Positions 43,441-52,021 of a stretch of DNA of 64,000 nt are shown piece by piece (the stretch's first letter is position 1; each line of letters begins with the position of its first letter). The DNA is from CAYQQU01 sp964419545 (GTDB taxonomy: Bacteria > Bacteroidota > Bacteroidia > Chitinophagales > Saprospiraceae), in assembly GCA_964419545.1 (NCBI GenBank), contig CAYQQU010000018.1, positions 22,120-86,119 of the forward strand. The letters run 5' to 3'. The notes under the pieces were generated by a model. The model saw only the letters and a program-made list of their open reading frames with translations, did not search any database and was not told where the DNA came from. A program made the translations under genes and the position numbers.

Positions 43441-43694
43441 CCAATTTTTGTGTGCCGATTCTTTAACCGGCGATCATTTCGTTTGACAATACAAACATCT
43501 TAATTTTTCTTACCCCTCCCAAAGACAAAAATCGACATTTGTGAATAAAAATCTTTTCTCAATCGAAACAACCAAAACACAAAAAACTGATTTTCAATTT
43601 ATTAAAAATAAAACCGTGTGAAAAAAACTTAAATTTCGTCCGCACCTTTGTTACTTTTTTTATCCCTTCTATTCGAAAAAATACCAGAAAGGGT

Positions 43695-44828
43695 TTATTC
43701 AAACGGGTTGCTCAGGGCGGGATTATTCACAAAACTCGTATCCGTTAAAGTTTTCAGGAAGGCGACCATGGCCGCCATATCCTCCTCGCTCAACTCGAAA
43801 GGCGCGATGTTGACGTTTTCGTTGGAGACGCCGTGACCGCCCCGGCTGTAATTCTCCAGCACTTCTTCCAGGGTAGCGAAGCGCCCGTCGTGCATGTAGG
43901 GGGCCGTCAGCTCGATATTGCGCAGGCTGGGCACCTTGAACTTGCCGTAGTCTGTATAATTGTTGGTAACGGCGCCCAAGCCCGGATCGGGAAAATCGGC
44001 CAGGTCATCCACATCGTCGAGCCCGTTATTGTGAAAATTGTGGTCGGTGAAATCCTGGTTGAAATGGCAGTGGGAACAGCCGGGGTGAGAGACCTCATCG
44101 GGGTTGGCGAATTCGATAAAAAACAGGTCCCGACCGCGTTCTTCCAGTGGGGTGAACCACCCTTCATTACGGTTGACGACCTTATCGAAACGCGAATCGA
44201 AGCTGATCATCGTCCGCTCGAACTGGCCCAGCGCCTTGACCACCAGATCACGCGTCAACTCGCTCTTGAAGTCGATGCCGAAGGCCGCCCGAAACAATTG
44301 CGGGTAGGCGGCATGCCGGCGCAGCTTTTCCTCTACGTTTTCCCAGTCTTCGGCCATCTCCCGGTGATCTTCCACCGGAATGAGGGCCTGGTCTTCCAGC
44401 GTGGGCGAACGGCCGTCCCAGAAGAATTTACCCGGGTTCCAGCCGAGGTTGACCAGCGACATGGCGTTGCGCACCCCGGCAATGCCGTCGATGCCGATCG
44501 ATACCGGAAGGCCGTCGGTAAACGCAGCCGACTGGCGGTGGCAGGAGGCGCAGGATATGGTGCTGTCGGCCGAAAGGATAGGATCGTAAAACAACCGGCG
44601 CCCCAACGCGACGCCTTCTACAGTGAGCGGATTATCATCGGGAAGGATCGGCTGCTGGTCGAGCCATTCCGGAATATCCAGTTCATAGGTCTGTGGATCG
44701 TACACTCCTTCGATGGGGCCGTCGATCACTTCTTCCCCGCAGTTTTCACAGGGATCGTCTTCCGAACAGGCGGCCAGCGCCAGTACGGCCGCGAAGGCCA
44801 GTAATCCCAAAATTCGACTCCGAATCAT
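43695..44828 (-). CDS. Di-haem cytochrome c peroxidase / MbnH-MauG family, lipoprotein 1
   Basis: 377 residues; lipoprotein signal (VLALAACSED). Two c-type haem sites: CASCHRQ and CSHCHFNQ. Family segments: NPLTVEGVALGRRLFYDPIL, NAMSLVNLGWNPGKFFWDGR, VPSLRNIELTAPYMHDGRF and LEEVLENYSRGGHG. It either reduces hydrogen peroxide or, as in MauG/MbnH, carries out oxidative protein modification. Genes for two MbnP-like proteins upstream in the same run favour the latter. Confidence 0.9.
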   Translation of the reverse strand: MIRSRILGLLAFAAVLALAACSEDDPCENCGEEVIDGPIEGVYDPQTYELDIPEWLDQQPILPDDNPLTVEGVALGRRLFYDPILSADSTISCASCHRQSAAFTDGLPVSIGIDGIAGVRNAMSLVNLGWNPGKFFWDGRSPTLEDQALIPVEDHREMAEDWENVEEKLRRHAAYPQLFRAAFGIDFKSELTRDLVVKALGQFERTMISFDSRFDKVVNRNEGWFTPLEERGRDLFFIEFANPDEVSHPGCSHCHFNQDFTDHNFHNNGLDDVDDLADFPDPGLGAVTNNYTDYGKFKVPSLRNIELTAPYMHDGRFATLEEVLENYSRGGHGVSNENVNIAPFELSEEDMAAMVAFLKTLTDTSFVNNPALSNPFE

Positions 44829-44842
44829 AGCGAATAATTATT

Positions 44843-45937
44843 TCAGTTATTTTTTTGCATGCTCGGCCAACCGGCCGGCGGCGCCCGGTAATCGGGATTG
44901 TTCAGCGCCGTGGAATCGGTCAGCGTATGTAAAAAAGCGATCAGGTCGCGCTGATCCTGCTCCGAAAGCGACAGCGGCCGCACGTTCGGGTTCAGGTTGG
45001 GAGCGGAATGACCGCCGGAATTGTAGTGTGCGAGCACTGCTTCCAGTGTCTCAAATCGCCCATCGTGCATATAAGGCGCCGTAACGGCGATATTGCGCAG
45101 GGTCGGCGCCCGGAATCGCTGCCGATCGGCCGGCCGCCCGGTCACTGCAATGCGCCCGGAATCGGCGGCGCCCTGCCAGGGGTCTACGCCGTTATTGAAA
45201 TACTCCAGGTTCGTGAACAGCGGATCGTTATGGCAATGGCTGCATTCGGCCGCCGGAACGGCCGGCGAAGCGTCGAAAAAGATCAGGCGCCCCCGCTCTT
45301 CAGCGGGCGTGAATTTTGCTTCGCCCCGCATGACCCGGTCAAACCTGGCGTCGCCGCTGATCAGGGTGCGCTGAAACTGCGCCAGCGCCTTTACGACCAG
45401 TTCCTGATCAATGGCGCTTTTTTCTTTTATGCCAAACGCCGCCCGGAACATAGCGGGATACCACTCGTGACCTTGCAGCCTGCGTTCTGTTTCCGGCCAG
45501 TCACCGGCCATCTCCAGGCTGTCCTGCACCGGATGGACGGCCTGTGCTTCCAGGCTCGGCGCGCGCCCGTCCCAAAACAAACCGGTATGGTAATACCCGA
45601 CGTTGAGGAGCGAAGGCGCGCTGCGCCGCCCCTGCCGGCCGGCTACCCCGGTGCTGACAGCCCTGCCGTCGGTGAAAGCCGCTTCCGGCCGGTGGCAGGT
45701 GGCGCAGGAAACCGTGCTGTCGATCGAAAGGATCGGATCGAAAAACAAGCGGCGCCCGAGAGCCACGCCCGCTTCGGTAAGCGGATTGTCGCCGGGGACG
45801 CCCATTTTCACAAAGTGCGCCGGCTCGTTCAGCCGGTAAGGCCGGGCTGCCGTCAAAACTGCTGCTTCCTCTCCGCCCGGCCGGCAGGAAAAGAGGAGTA
45901 CCGCTATTCCGGTGATGACGGCTGCGTATGTTTTCAT
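44843..45937 (-). CDS. Di-haem cytochrome c peroxidase / MbnH-MauG family, lipoprotein 2
   Basis: 364 residues; lipoprotein-like signal (GIAVLLFSCRPG). Haem sites CATCHRPEA and CSHCHND. Same layout as its neighbour 14 bp downstream (GVALGRRLFFDPILSIDS, GLFWDGRAPSLEAQ, APYMHDGRFETLEAVLAHY). The two are tandem paralogues. They probably act together or on the two different MbnP-like partners. Confidence 0.9.
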   Translation of the reverse strand: MKTYAAVITGIAVLLFSCRPGGEEAAVLTAARPYRLNEPAHFVKMGVPGDNPLTEAGVALGRRLFFDPILSIDSTVSCATCHRPEAAFTDGRAVSTGVAGRQGRRSAPSLLNVGYYHTGLFWDGRAPSLEAQAVHPVQDSLEMAGDWPETERRLQGHEWYPAMFRAAFGIKEKSAIDQELVVKALAQFQRTLISGDARFDRVMRGEAKFTPAEERGRLIFFDASPAVPAAECSHCHNDPLFTNLEYFNNGVDPWQGAADSGRIAVTGRPADRQRFRAPTLRNIAVTAPYMHDGRFETLEAVLAHYNSGGHSAPNLNPNVRPLSLSEQDQRDLIAFLHTLTDSTALNNPDYRAPPAGWPSMQKNN

Positions 45938-46009
45938 ATTATTGATGGTTCGACGGTTTTTTCGTCAGGCCGGCCGCTAACCACCTGCTGTCCGGATGCT
46001 TGCTCATCC

Positions 46010-46792
46010 CTATTCCAGGGTGATCGACCGCTCCAGTCCGTCGATAATAAATTTAAAATATCCGTCTTTTTCCGCGTGCAGTACGGGGTGCTGCCGAAAA
46101 TCCAGGTATGCCCCGGAATCGCCGACCAGTACCCGCCTGAGATCCACTTTAAAGTCGACAGCTCCGCCTTCGGCATTGTTCAGGTCGAGCGCCTGGTCGA
46201 AGGTCATTTCCCGGTAAAAGGTGTCGTCATTGCCGGCATGGTAAGAGATGCCTGAAAAGCCGGCGCCGTCGCCGAGATCGGCGCGACCTTCGATGGAAGC
46301 GTAGATGTAGCCGGTGGCCCACGACCAGTAATTCTGCGTCAGCGGATGGCCGATCTGGAAATTTTGCGGCCGCATGGTGCGGTTGATGACGGTGTCGACG
46401 CCGAGCCAGAAGCGGATACCGGAATAAGCGCCGGTGGGAACGTCCTCAATTTTTACGGCGACGCCCTGCTGGGCTTCCGCTTCGGTTTGCAGGTCGTTGA
46501 ACGCTACCAGTTCAACCGGCAGCACCTCCACCGATGCGCCGTCCGCCTGCAGTAAGGTGACGTGCGAGATGTAGAACTGAAAAGTCAAAAAGAGGGCCTC
46601 CATACCGTCTTCATAGGCGTAAGCCTCGGTGGTGTCGGTAGCCATTACGAGGGGCGCGCCGCCATAAGTCGCCCGAAAATTGAGGGTCAGGTCCGTTTCG
46701 TCGGGCGGCGGATTCTGGCCGCCGTCGTCATCGGAACAACCCCAGGCCAGGCCGATCAGGGCCAGCCCCAGTGGGAATAACCATTTTTTCAT
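46010..46792 (-). CDS. MbnP-like lipoprotein 1
   Basis: 260 residues from Met at 46792, giving the lipoprotein signal PLGLALIGLAWGCSDD. MbnP-type features: LTLNFRATYGGAPL, ALFLTFQFYISHVTLL, YSGIRFWLGVDTVINR, HPLTQNYWSWATGYIYASIE and YHAGND. MbnP proteins are metal-binding surface proteins whose conserved Trp is oxidised to kynurenine by the partner di-haem enzyme MbnH. The tryptophans in NYWSWATGY are candidates. The peroxidase gene follows 72 bp downstream. Confidence 0.85.
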   Translation of the reverse strand: MKKWLFPLGLALIGLAWGCSDDDGGQNPPPDETDLTLNFRATYGGAPLVMATDTTEAYAYEDGMEALFLTFQFYISHVTLLQADGASVEVLPVELVAFNDLQTEAEAQQGVAVKIEDVPTGAYSGIRFWLGVDTVINRTMRPQNFQIGHPLTQNYWSWATGYIYASIEGRADLGDGAGFSGISYHAGNDDTFYREMTFDQALDLNNAEGGAVDFKVDLRRVLVGDSGAYLDFRQHPVLHAEKDGYFKFIIDGLERSITLE

Positions 46793-46822
46793 GCTGCATT
46801 TTTTAACTATCAAATGTTATCG

Positions 46823-47689
46823 CTATTCCGCTTCAATGTCAACTACGGAAAACGATTGTGCCAGATTGCTGACAATGGCTTCGATGAGCACCGCTTCGGA
46901 ATCGGTCCGGACGTTCTGAATACCGCCGAACCACCGGCGGTAGTCGACCTGCAGCGTAAGCTCCAGATCGAAGCCCTCCGGAATGGTCGCCTCGAACGGC
47001 AGGGTCACTTCCCGCCGGTAAGCCGGGGTGCCGATCTCCAGCACAGTGGGAATAGTATCCGCCGCCGTGGTATCCCGGAGAATGGCAATTTCGTAAAACA
47101 CATAACCGGAGTCGATACTCCAGTACAGGTCGCTGGGCTGCGGAGCAAGCGGATGGTCATCGGGTAATGAGGCAGGCACTGCGCGGTTCGCCGTACTGTC
47201 CAGACCTACATCGAACCGCAGACCGACTACCGGGCCGGGCGAGCGGTAAGTGCCGATGGTATAGCTCTGGACGCGGCTGGGGGCAACCAGCGCGAAATTG
47301 TCTTCAATTTCGGATAATTCAACGGAGCCGTCTTCGCTGTAAAGTTCTGCCGACACCAGGTCGGTGACTCCTGCTTCGGCGCCGTCGGCCAGCAGGAAGC
47401 GCAGGTTAGAGAGGTAAAACTGCAGATCCTGTATCCGAAAAGGCTGACCACTATTGTCTAAATAAACAGAATCGAGCAGGCGAAAGTTGACGGTGGTGTC
47501 CGGATACACCCAGCGGTGGCGCACCCGCAAGCGCCAGGTAGGATACTCACAGCAATCGGAGCAGGGACGGTCGGCGCCCACCCGAAAGTTGGTCGCAGCG
47601 GTATCCAGGCAATCCTCGACGGGTTCGTAACAGCCCGCGGCGCCGGCCAGCAAAATAATGATCCACCACCCCGGATGCCCCTGCTTCAT
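46823..47689 (-). CDS. MbnP-like lipoprotein 2
   Basis: 288 residues; lipoprotein signal (IIILLAGAAGCYEPVED). An unusual Cys-rich leader (DRPCSDCCEYP) comes before the MbnP-type domain: RIQDLQFYLSNLRFLLADG, VVGLRFDVGLDSTANR, HPLAPQPSDLYWSIDSGYVF. It is a paralogue of the gene 31 bp downstream. Its start overlaps the exonuclease stop (ATGA), so translation is probably coupled. Confidence 0.84.
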   Translation of the reverse strand: MKQGHPGWWIIILLAGAAGCYEPVEDCLDTAATNFRVGADRPCSDCCEYPTWRLRVRHRWVYPDTTVNFRLLDSVYLDNSGQPFRIQDLQFYLSNLRFLLADGAEAGVTDLVSAELYSEDGSVELSEIEDNFALVAPSRVQSYTIGTYRSPGPVVGLRFDVGLDSTANRAVPASLPDDHPLAPQPSDLYWSIDSGYVFYEIAILRDTTAADTIPTVLEIGTPAYRREVTLPFEATIPEGFDLELTLQVDYRRWFGGIQNVRTDSEAVLIEAIVSNLAQSFSVVDIEAE

Positions 47690-48507
47690 TGGCGATTTTC
47701 TTTTTCGTATTCTTTGACGAGTCGCTTGACGGTTTGTTTGACCTGCGACGAAAATTCCTTGTTCAATATCCAGTTGTAGTACTGCTTGTCGCGCGCGAGG
47801 GTAGCAGCTACCGGTTTCCCGGCGTATTTACCAAAGTTAAAAACGATCTCCCCGTTATGATCGTATTTCATTTTCTGGGTAGCGTCGACAAATCGCAGAT
47901 CGTTGGTAAAATCGTGCAGGCTTTGGATATCGTTGCGGACGGGCGCCGGGGTGAGGTTGCCGTCGCCGTCTTGGTAATCGACGCCCCGGTAGCGCTCCAG
48001 TTGACCTTTGAAGACGGAGAGGGTGGCGCGGACGTCGGCCATGGCGTCGTGTGCGTCTTCCATTTCCTCTTCGCAGTAGAACCGGAGTGCGGCCTGCAGC
48101 GTGCGGGGTTCCATCTTGTAAAAGATGCGCTGTACGTCGATCAGGCGTCGGTTGTCGATATTGAATTCAATGCCTACGCGGGCAAATTCCTCCATAAGCA
48201 GGGGGATATCGAAGCGGTTGGAATTGTAGCCCGCCAGGTCGGCCTCGCCGATAAAATCCAGAATTTTGTCGGCCACTTGCTGAAAGGTGGGTTTATTGGC
48301 TACGTCTTTGGGCTCGATGCCGTGCACCTGCATCGCTTCCATCGAGATGGGGATACCGGGATTGATGAGCATTTCAAATTCCACCGGTTCGCGACCGTCG
48401 GCAAAAAATTTGATCATGGCGATTTGTAAGATCCGGTCGCGGATAACGTTGAGCCCGGTAGCTTCGAGGTCAAGAAAAATGAGGTCCCGGGTAAGATTAA
48501 ACTGCAT
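47686..48507 (-). CDS. DnaQ-like 3'-5' exonuclease
   Basis: 273 residues. DEDDh exonuclease motifs: FLDLEATGLN (ExoI), AGYNSNRFDIPLL (ExoII) and EDAHDAMADVRAT (ExoIII), resembling polymerase III epsilon or exonuclease X. A C-terminal extension with NFGKYAGKPVAATLARDKQYYNWILN is the small domain often found in exonuclease X-like proteins of this phylum. It overlaps the MbnP-like gene by 4 bp, an odd functional pairing. Confidence 0.9.
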   Translation of the reverse strand: MQFNLTRDLIFLDLEATGLNVIRDRILQIAMIKFFADGREPVEFEMLINPGIPISMEAMQVHGIEPKDVANKPTFQQVADKILDFIGEADLAGYNSNRFDIPLLMEEFARVGIEFNIDNRRLIDVQRIFYKMEPRTLQAALRFYCEEEMEDAHDAMADVRATLSVFKGQLERYRGVDYQDGDGNLTPAPVRNDIQSLHDFTNDLRFVDATQKMKYDHNGEIVFNFGKYAGKPVAATLARDKQYYNWILNKEFSSQVKQTVKRLVKEYEKENRQ

Positions 48508-48521
48508 TGATACTGGGTTTT

Positions 48522-49601
48522 CTATTGATTGTCGTCTTCGAGGAAGGGGGCCAGGCCTTCGGTATACTTAACGGCCATGCCCCCGTCGGGAGTTCCGTAG
48601 ATGAAGTATCCCTCCAGGGCCTCTTCCCGGCTCACCAACTCGTAAGCCTTGTCCAGCCCCAGCACCATACAGGCGGTGGCATAGGCGTCGGCAGTGGAGC
48701 AGTTGGCGGTGATGACCGAGGCGCTGAGCAGGCGATTGCGTTCCGGATAGCCGGTATCGGGATTGATGGTATGGCTGTATTTTTCTCCTTCTACTTCGTA
48801 GTAGTTGCGATAGTTGCCGGAAGTCGCGATGGCGCGGTCGCTCAGGGGAAGGGCGACCTGTATTTCGCTGAGGCCCGCCCCTTCTTCGGGTACATTGATG
48901 CCGATCGACCAGGCTTCGCCGCGGGGGCTGCGCCCCTGAGCGCGGGCTTCACCGCCGATATCGACGAGGTAATCGCTCAGGCCGTACCTTTCCAGGAACG
49001 CGCCGACGAGATCGACGCCATAGCCTTTCGCGATCCCGCTGAAATCGAGTTGGACGCCGGGCGCCGCTTTGTACAATACCGCGCCTTCCTCCGTTTGCCG
49101 CAATTCGATCTTATCCAGCCCCACAAACGCCATGAGGGAGTCGATGGCAGTGCTGTCAACCGCAGTTACGGGCTTTTTGCCGGTATAGCCGAAGCCCCAG
49201 TAGTTGACCAGGGGCATTACCGTGACGTCAAATGCGCTGTCGGTGCGCGCGGCAATGGCGAGGGCCTCCTGCAAGTTGCGAATAAAATGACGGTTGCGGT
49301 GATCGCGGCTATCGGAAGAAAGGGGTTGATGACCGAGTTGCAGCATGGAATCAGCCTGATTGAAGCGGGAGATGGTGGAAGAATCGATCCAGGTAGACAC
49401 CTCCAGGTTCAGCGCGGCGAGCAGGCTGTCGATCTCCTGCTGAAAATTCCGGTTCTCGACATCGGCGTAGGTGACATTGTAATAAGTGCCCATCGTCCTT
49501 CCTTCCAGCCTTACGTAAGGCGGGGTTTCGCTTTCGCCGGAAGACCGGCAGGCAGAGAGCGCAAAAAAGAGGACGATAAAAAACCAAAAGTTGCGTTGCA
49601 T
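48522..49601 (-). CDS. apbE: FAD:protein FMN transferase, lipoprotein
   Basis: 359 residues; lipoprotein signal (VLFFALSACRSS). ApbE features: EGRTMGTYYNVTYAD, DFSGIAKGYGVDLVG, YLVDIGGEARAQGRSPRGE and HTINPDTGYPERNRLLSASV. Mg-binding residues lie near NCSTADAYATACMVLG. It attaches FMN to periplasmic targets such as NqrB/NqrC or RnfG. No such target is in the window. The exonuclease start is 15 bp downstream. Confidence 0.94.
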   Translation of the reverse strand: MQRNFWFFIVLFFALSACRSSGESETPPYVRLEGRTMGTYYNVTYADVENRNFQQEIDSLLAALNLEVSTWIDSSTISRFNQADSMLQLGHQPLSSDSRDHRNRHFIRNLQEALAIAARTDSAFDVTVMPLVNYWGFGYTGKKPVTAVDSTAIDSLMAFVGLDKIELRQTEEGAVLYKAAPGVQLDFSGIAKGYGVDLVGAFLERYGLSDYLVDIGGEARAQGRSPRGEAWSIGINVPEEGAGLSEIQVALPLSDRAIATSGNYRNYYEVEGEKYSHTINPDTGYPERNRLLSASVITANCSTADAYATACMVLGLDKAYELVSREEALEGYFIYGTPDGGMAVKYTEGLAPFLEDDNQ

Positions 49602-49725
49602 GGGTCGGGTTAGTTTGAATAATCTCTTGATTTGATCATAAGGATGCCGCTATCATTTTAACTCGTCCGCACTGCAATTGTTCCCGGCGGCAAAGGTAGC
49701 AATTTTTAAAATCCCTGCTTCTCCC

Positions 49726-50262
49726 CTAAAATCGCTTGCCCACGCCCAGCGCCACCGTCCAGGTATTGTACGCCCCGACCCGGGTATCGTAAAAGAAAGC
49801 GGGCGCAAGGTCCCAGTGATGGTTGATCTCGAACTCGTACTCCAGCCCCCAGCGCAACAGGAAAAAGCCTTCATTGCGTTCGAATTCGTAACCCGGCCCG
49901 GCCATCAGCACCAGCTCCCGCCAGGGCTTGTAAAGGGCATCGAGGGAAACGACCAGCGGATACTCCCGCTCCAGCGCCTCGTCGCCGTCCGCTTCTTCAA
50001 TGATAAAGGACTGGATCTCCAGGTCGTTGTGCAGGCCGACGCCCCAGCGGGGGCCGGCCCAGTATTCCAGGTCAAGCCCCCAGGAAGGGATAGCCAGATG
50101 GCGCCGCAGACGTCCGGCCGGAACAAAGGTGTGGCCGATGAGCGGAGCAATCCGGAAGTGGGGAAAAGGTGCTTCTTCTTTTTCGAATTCATGGTGCTCC
50201 TGGGCGCTCAGCGCAGGAAGGATCAGCACCGTAAGGCAAAAGAACAACACTACGTTTCGCAT
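49726..50262 (-). CDS. Small outer-membrane beta-barrel protein
   Basis: 178 residues from Met at 50262 (signal MRNVVLFFCLTVLILPALSA); a start six codons earlier is possible. The rest alternates polar and aromatic residues in about eight strands, with GLDLEYWAGPRWGVGLHNDL and YEFEINHHWDLAPAFFYDTR, and ends in VALGVGKRF with a terminal Phe, as in outer-membrane barrels. The function is unknown. Confidence 0.8.
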   Translation of the reverse strand: MRNVVLFFCLTVLILPALSAQEHHEFEKEEAPFPHFRIAPLIGHTFVPAGRLRRHLAIPSWGLDLEYWAGPRWGVGLHNDLEIQSFIIEEADGDEALEREYPLVVSLDALYKPWRELVLMAGPGYEFERNEGFFLLRWGLEYEFEINHHWDLAPAFFYDTRVGAYNTWTVALGVGKRF

Positions 50263-50327
50263 GGCTTTTTTGCCGGGCAAATTAAGATTGTGGGGGGTTG
50301 GGTTTTGTGAGGGGGGTCACAGAGGGG

Positions 50328-50393
50328 TGGGGGTGTGGGTTTGAGTGTGGGTGTGGGTGTGGGTGTGGGTGTGAGTGTGGGTGTGGGGGGGAA
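50328..50393. repeat. GTGTGG microsatellite
   Basis: At least nine near-perfect GTGTGG/GTGAGT hexamers on the plus strand, G-rich and potentially quadruplex-forming, 45 bp before a glycosyltransferase gene. Same motif family as 2448-2493. Confidence 0.85.
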
Positions 50394-50437
50394 AAAGCCT
50401 TCGGTGGATTGGGAAAAATGGCTAATTTGGCCGCCGG

Positions 50438-52021
50438 ATGGAACATCTGATCGACCATATTACCGCCCGGCGCCTTTATTGGCTGGCTGCCCTGTTGCTG
50501 GTCCCGGCCTTATTGCTCAACCTGGGGATACAACTGTTCTACCTCGAGGAACCCCGCCGCATCCTCATCGGGCTGGAGATGCTGCAGAACGGCAACCTGT
50601 GGATGCCTACGGAGCTTGGAGAGCCTTACTACAAGAAACCGCCGCTTTTCAATTGGGTGCTGCTGGCGTTTGGGGAGCTTTTCGGGTACAACGAATGGGT
50701 GCTGCGCCTGCCCACCGCGCTGGCTACCCTGGCGATGGCCGGGCTTACCGCATGGGGCGGCGCCCGCTACGTCGATCGCGACTTTGGTTGGCAGAGCGGA
50801 CTGCTCTTCGTCACCAGCGCCGGCATCTTTTTCTATTTCTCGACCCTGGCGGAGATCGATCTCGTTTACTCCCTGATCACTTTCGGCAGCTTTCTCGCCT
50901 TCTTCCATTTTTACCGGCAGGAGCGCTACTATCCGGCTTTCCTGCTTGCTTTTTTTCTGGCCGCCCTGGGTGCTCTGACCAAGGGCCTGCCGTCCTTCAT
51001 GTTTCTCGGTTTTACCACTTTGGGCTGGCTGGCCTGGAAGCGCGACTGGCGCCGCCTGCTGTCGGCGCCTTTTCTGTTGGGCAGCCTGCTTTTCCTGGCG
51101 ATCGTCGGCGGGTACCTGTATCAGTATTCCCGGTTTCACCCGCTCGAGAACCTGATCGCCGGCCTCTGGAGGCAAAATAAAGAGTTTACGGTTCTGGACA
51201 ACCAGTCCTGGGCTTTTTTCCGGCACCTCTACGATTTTCCGCTCGCCACGCTGGCCGACCTCCTGCCCGCCGGTCTTCTTTTCGTCTTTCTGTTGCGCCG
51301 GGACCTCTGGCGCGTCATTACACGGAACGAGTTGATCACTTTTGCCCTGATCACCTTTCTCGTCAACATACCGGTGTACTGGTTCTCGCCCGGCGCCCGG
51401 CAGCGCTACATTTACATGCTATACCCTTTTTTGGTCTACCTGCTCCTGTACGCCTATCGCCAGGCCGAGTTCCGCGGGCGATGGCGCAGCGTTTTTTTGC
51501 AGGCGACGATCGGATTGATCCTGGCCGCCCTGGCGCTGGGGGCGCCGGCCATCTATTTTATTCCCGACCTCGACTTCCTGAGCTACCGGCTCCCTTTGTC
51601 GATTGCCGGCTTTCTCCTTTTTTCCGCCCTTTTTTACCTCTTCTGGAAACGCCGGGAGCTGATGATCCCCATTCTGATCCTGGCGACCATCCTGGCCCGT
51701 TTGGTTTTCAACCTCACTGTACTGCCGCAGCGGGCCGTCGACAGCAACGCGCAACGCGATAAGGAACTGGCCCGCGAGGTGCTCGCCATTACCCGCGGCG
51801 CGCCGTTATATATTTACGACGGCCAGCGCATTTCCTTTTCCATTGTTGTCTACATCGATCTGTGGAACGATCGCTACCTGCGCCGCGACTACCGGCGCGA
51901 CCCGAAGGCGTACTATTTTATCGAAGAAGCGACGCTGCCGGCGGAGGGCGCATACGAATCCTTTACCGATTTCGAATACTCCGGGCGGCCTTACCGCCTG
52001 ATCCGATTTCGGGAACCTTAG
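50438..52021 (+). CDS. Glycosyltransferase family 39 (ArnT/PMT-like) membrane protein
   Basis: 527 residues with about 11-12 hydrophobic helices. ArnT/PMT_2 features: YLEEPRRILIGLEMLQNGNL, GEPYYKKPPLFNWVLLAFGE and RLPTALATLAMAGL, with the acidic pair in the first periplasmic loop. It should transfer a sugar from a polyprenyl-phosphate donor to a lipid or protein. The acceptor is unknown. Its 3' end overlaps the convergent gene by 59 bp. Confidence 0.88.
   Translation: MEHLIDHITARRLYWLAALLLVPALLLNLGIQLFYLEEPRRILIGLEMLQNGNLWMPTELGEPYYKKPPLFNWVLLAFGELFGYNEWVLRLPTALATLAMAGLTAWGGARYVDRDFGWQSGLLFVTSAGIFFYFSTLAEIDLVYSLITFGSFLAFFHFYRQERYYPAFLLAFFLAALGALTKGLPSFMFLGFTTLGWLAWKRDWRRLLSAPFLLGSLLFLAIVGGYLYQYSRFHPLENLIAGLWRQNKEFTVLDNQSWAFFRHLYDFPLATLADLLPAGLLFVFLLRRDLWRVITRNELITFALITFLVNIPVYWFSPGARQRYIYMLYPFLVYLLLYAYRQAEFRGRWRSVFLQATIGLILAALALGAPAIYFIPDLDFLSYRLPLSIAGFLLFSALFYLFWKRRELMIPILILATILARLVFNLTVLPQRAVDSNAQRDKELAREVLAITRGAPLYIYDGQRISFSIVVYIDLWNDRYLRRDYRRDPKAYYFIEEATLPAEGAYESFTDFEYSGRPYRLIRFREP

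Larger units (their letters stand above)
43097..43694. other. 598-bp AT-rich intergenic region with two repeat copies
   Basis: No gene of convincing size. It holds two copies of the hairpin-plus-start repeat (43243-43300, 43381-43440) and AT-rich DNA from 43441 to 43680. On the plus strand the repeat ATGs open ORFs of 18 and 11 codons (MNIYDLTRRIISGSISLS and MYISNFCVPIL). Confidence 0.5.
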
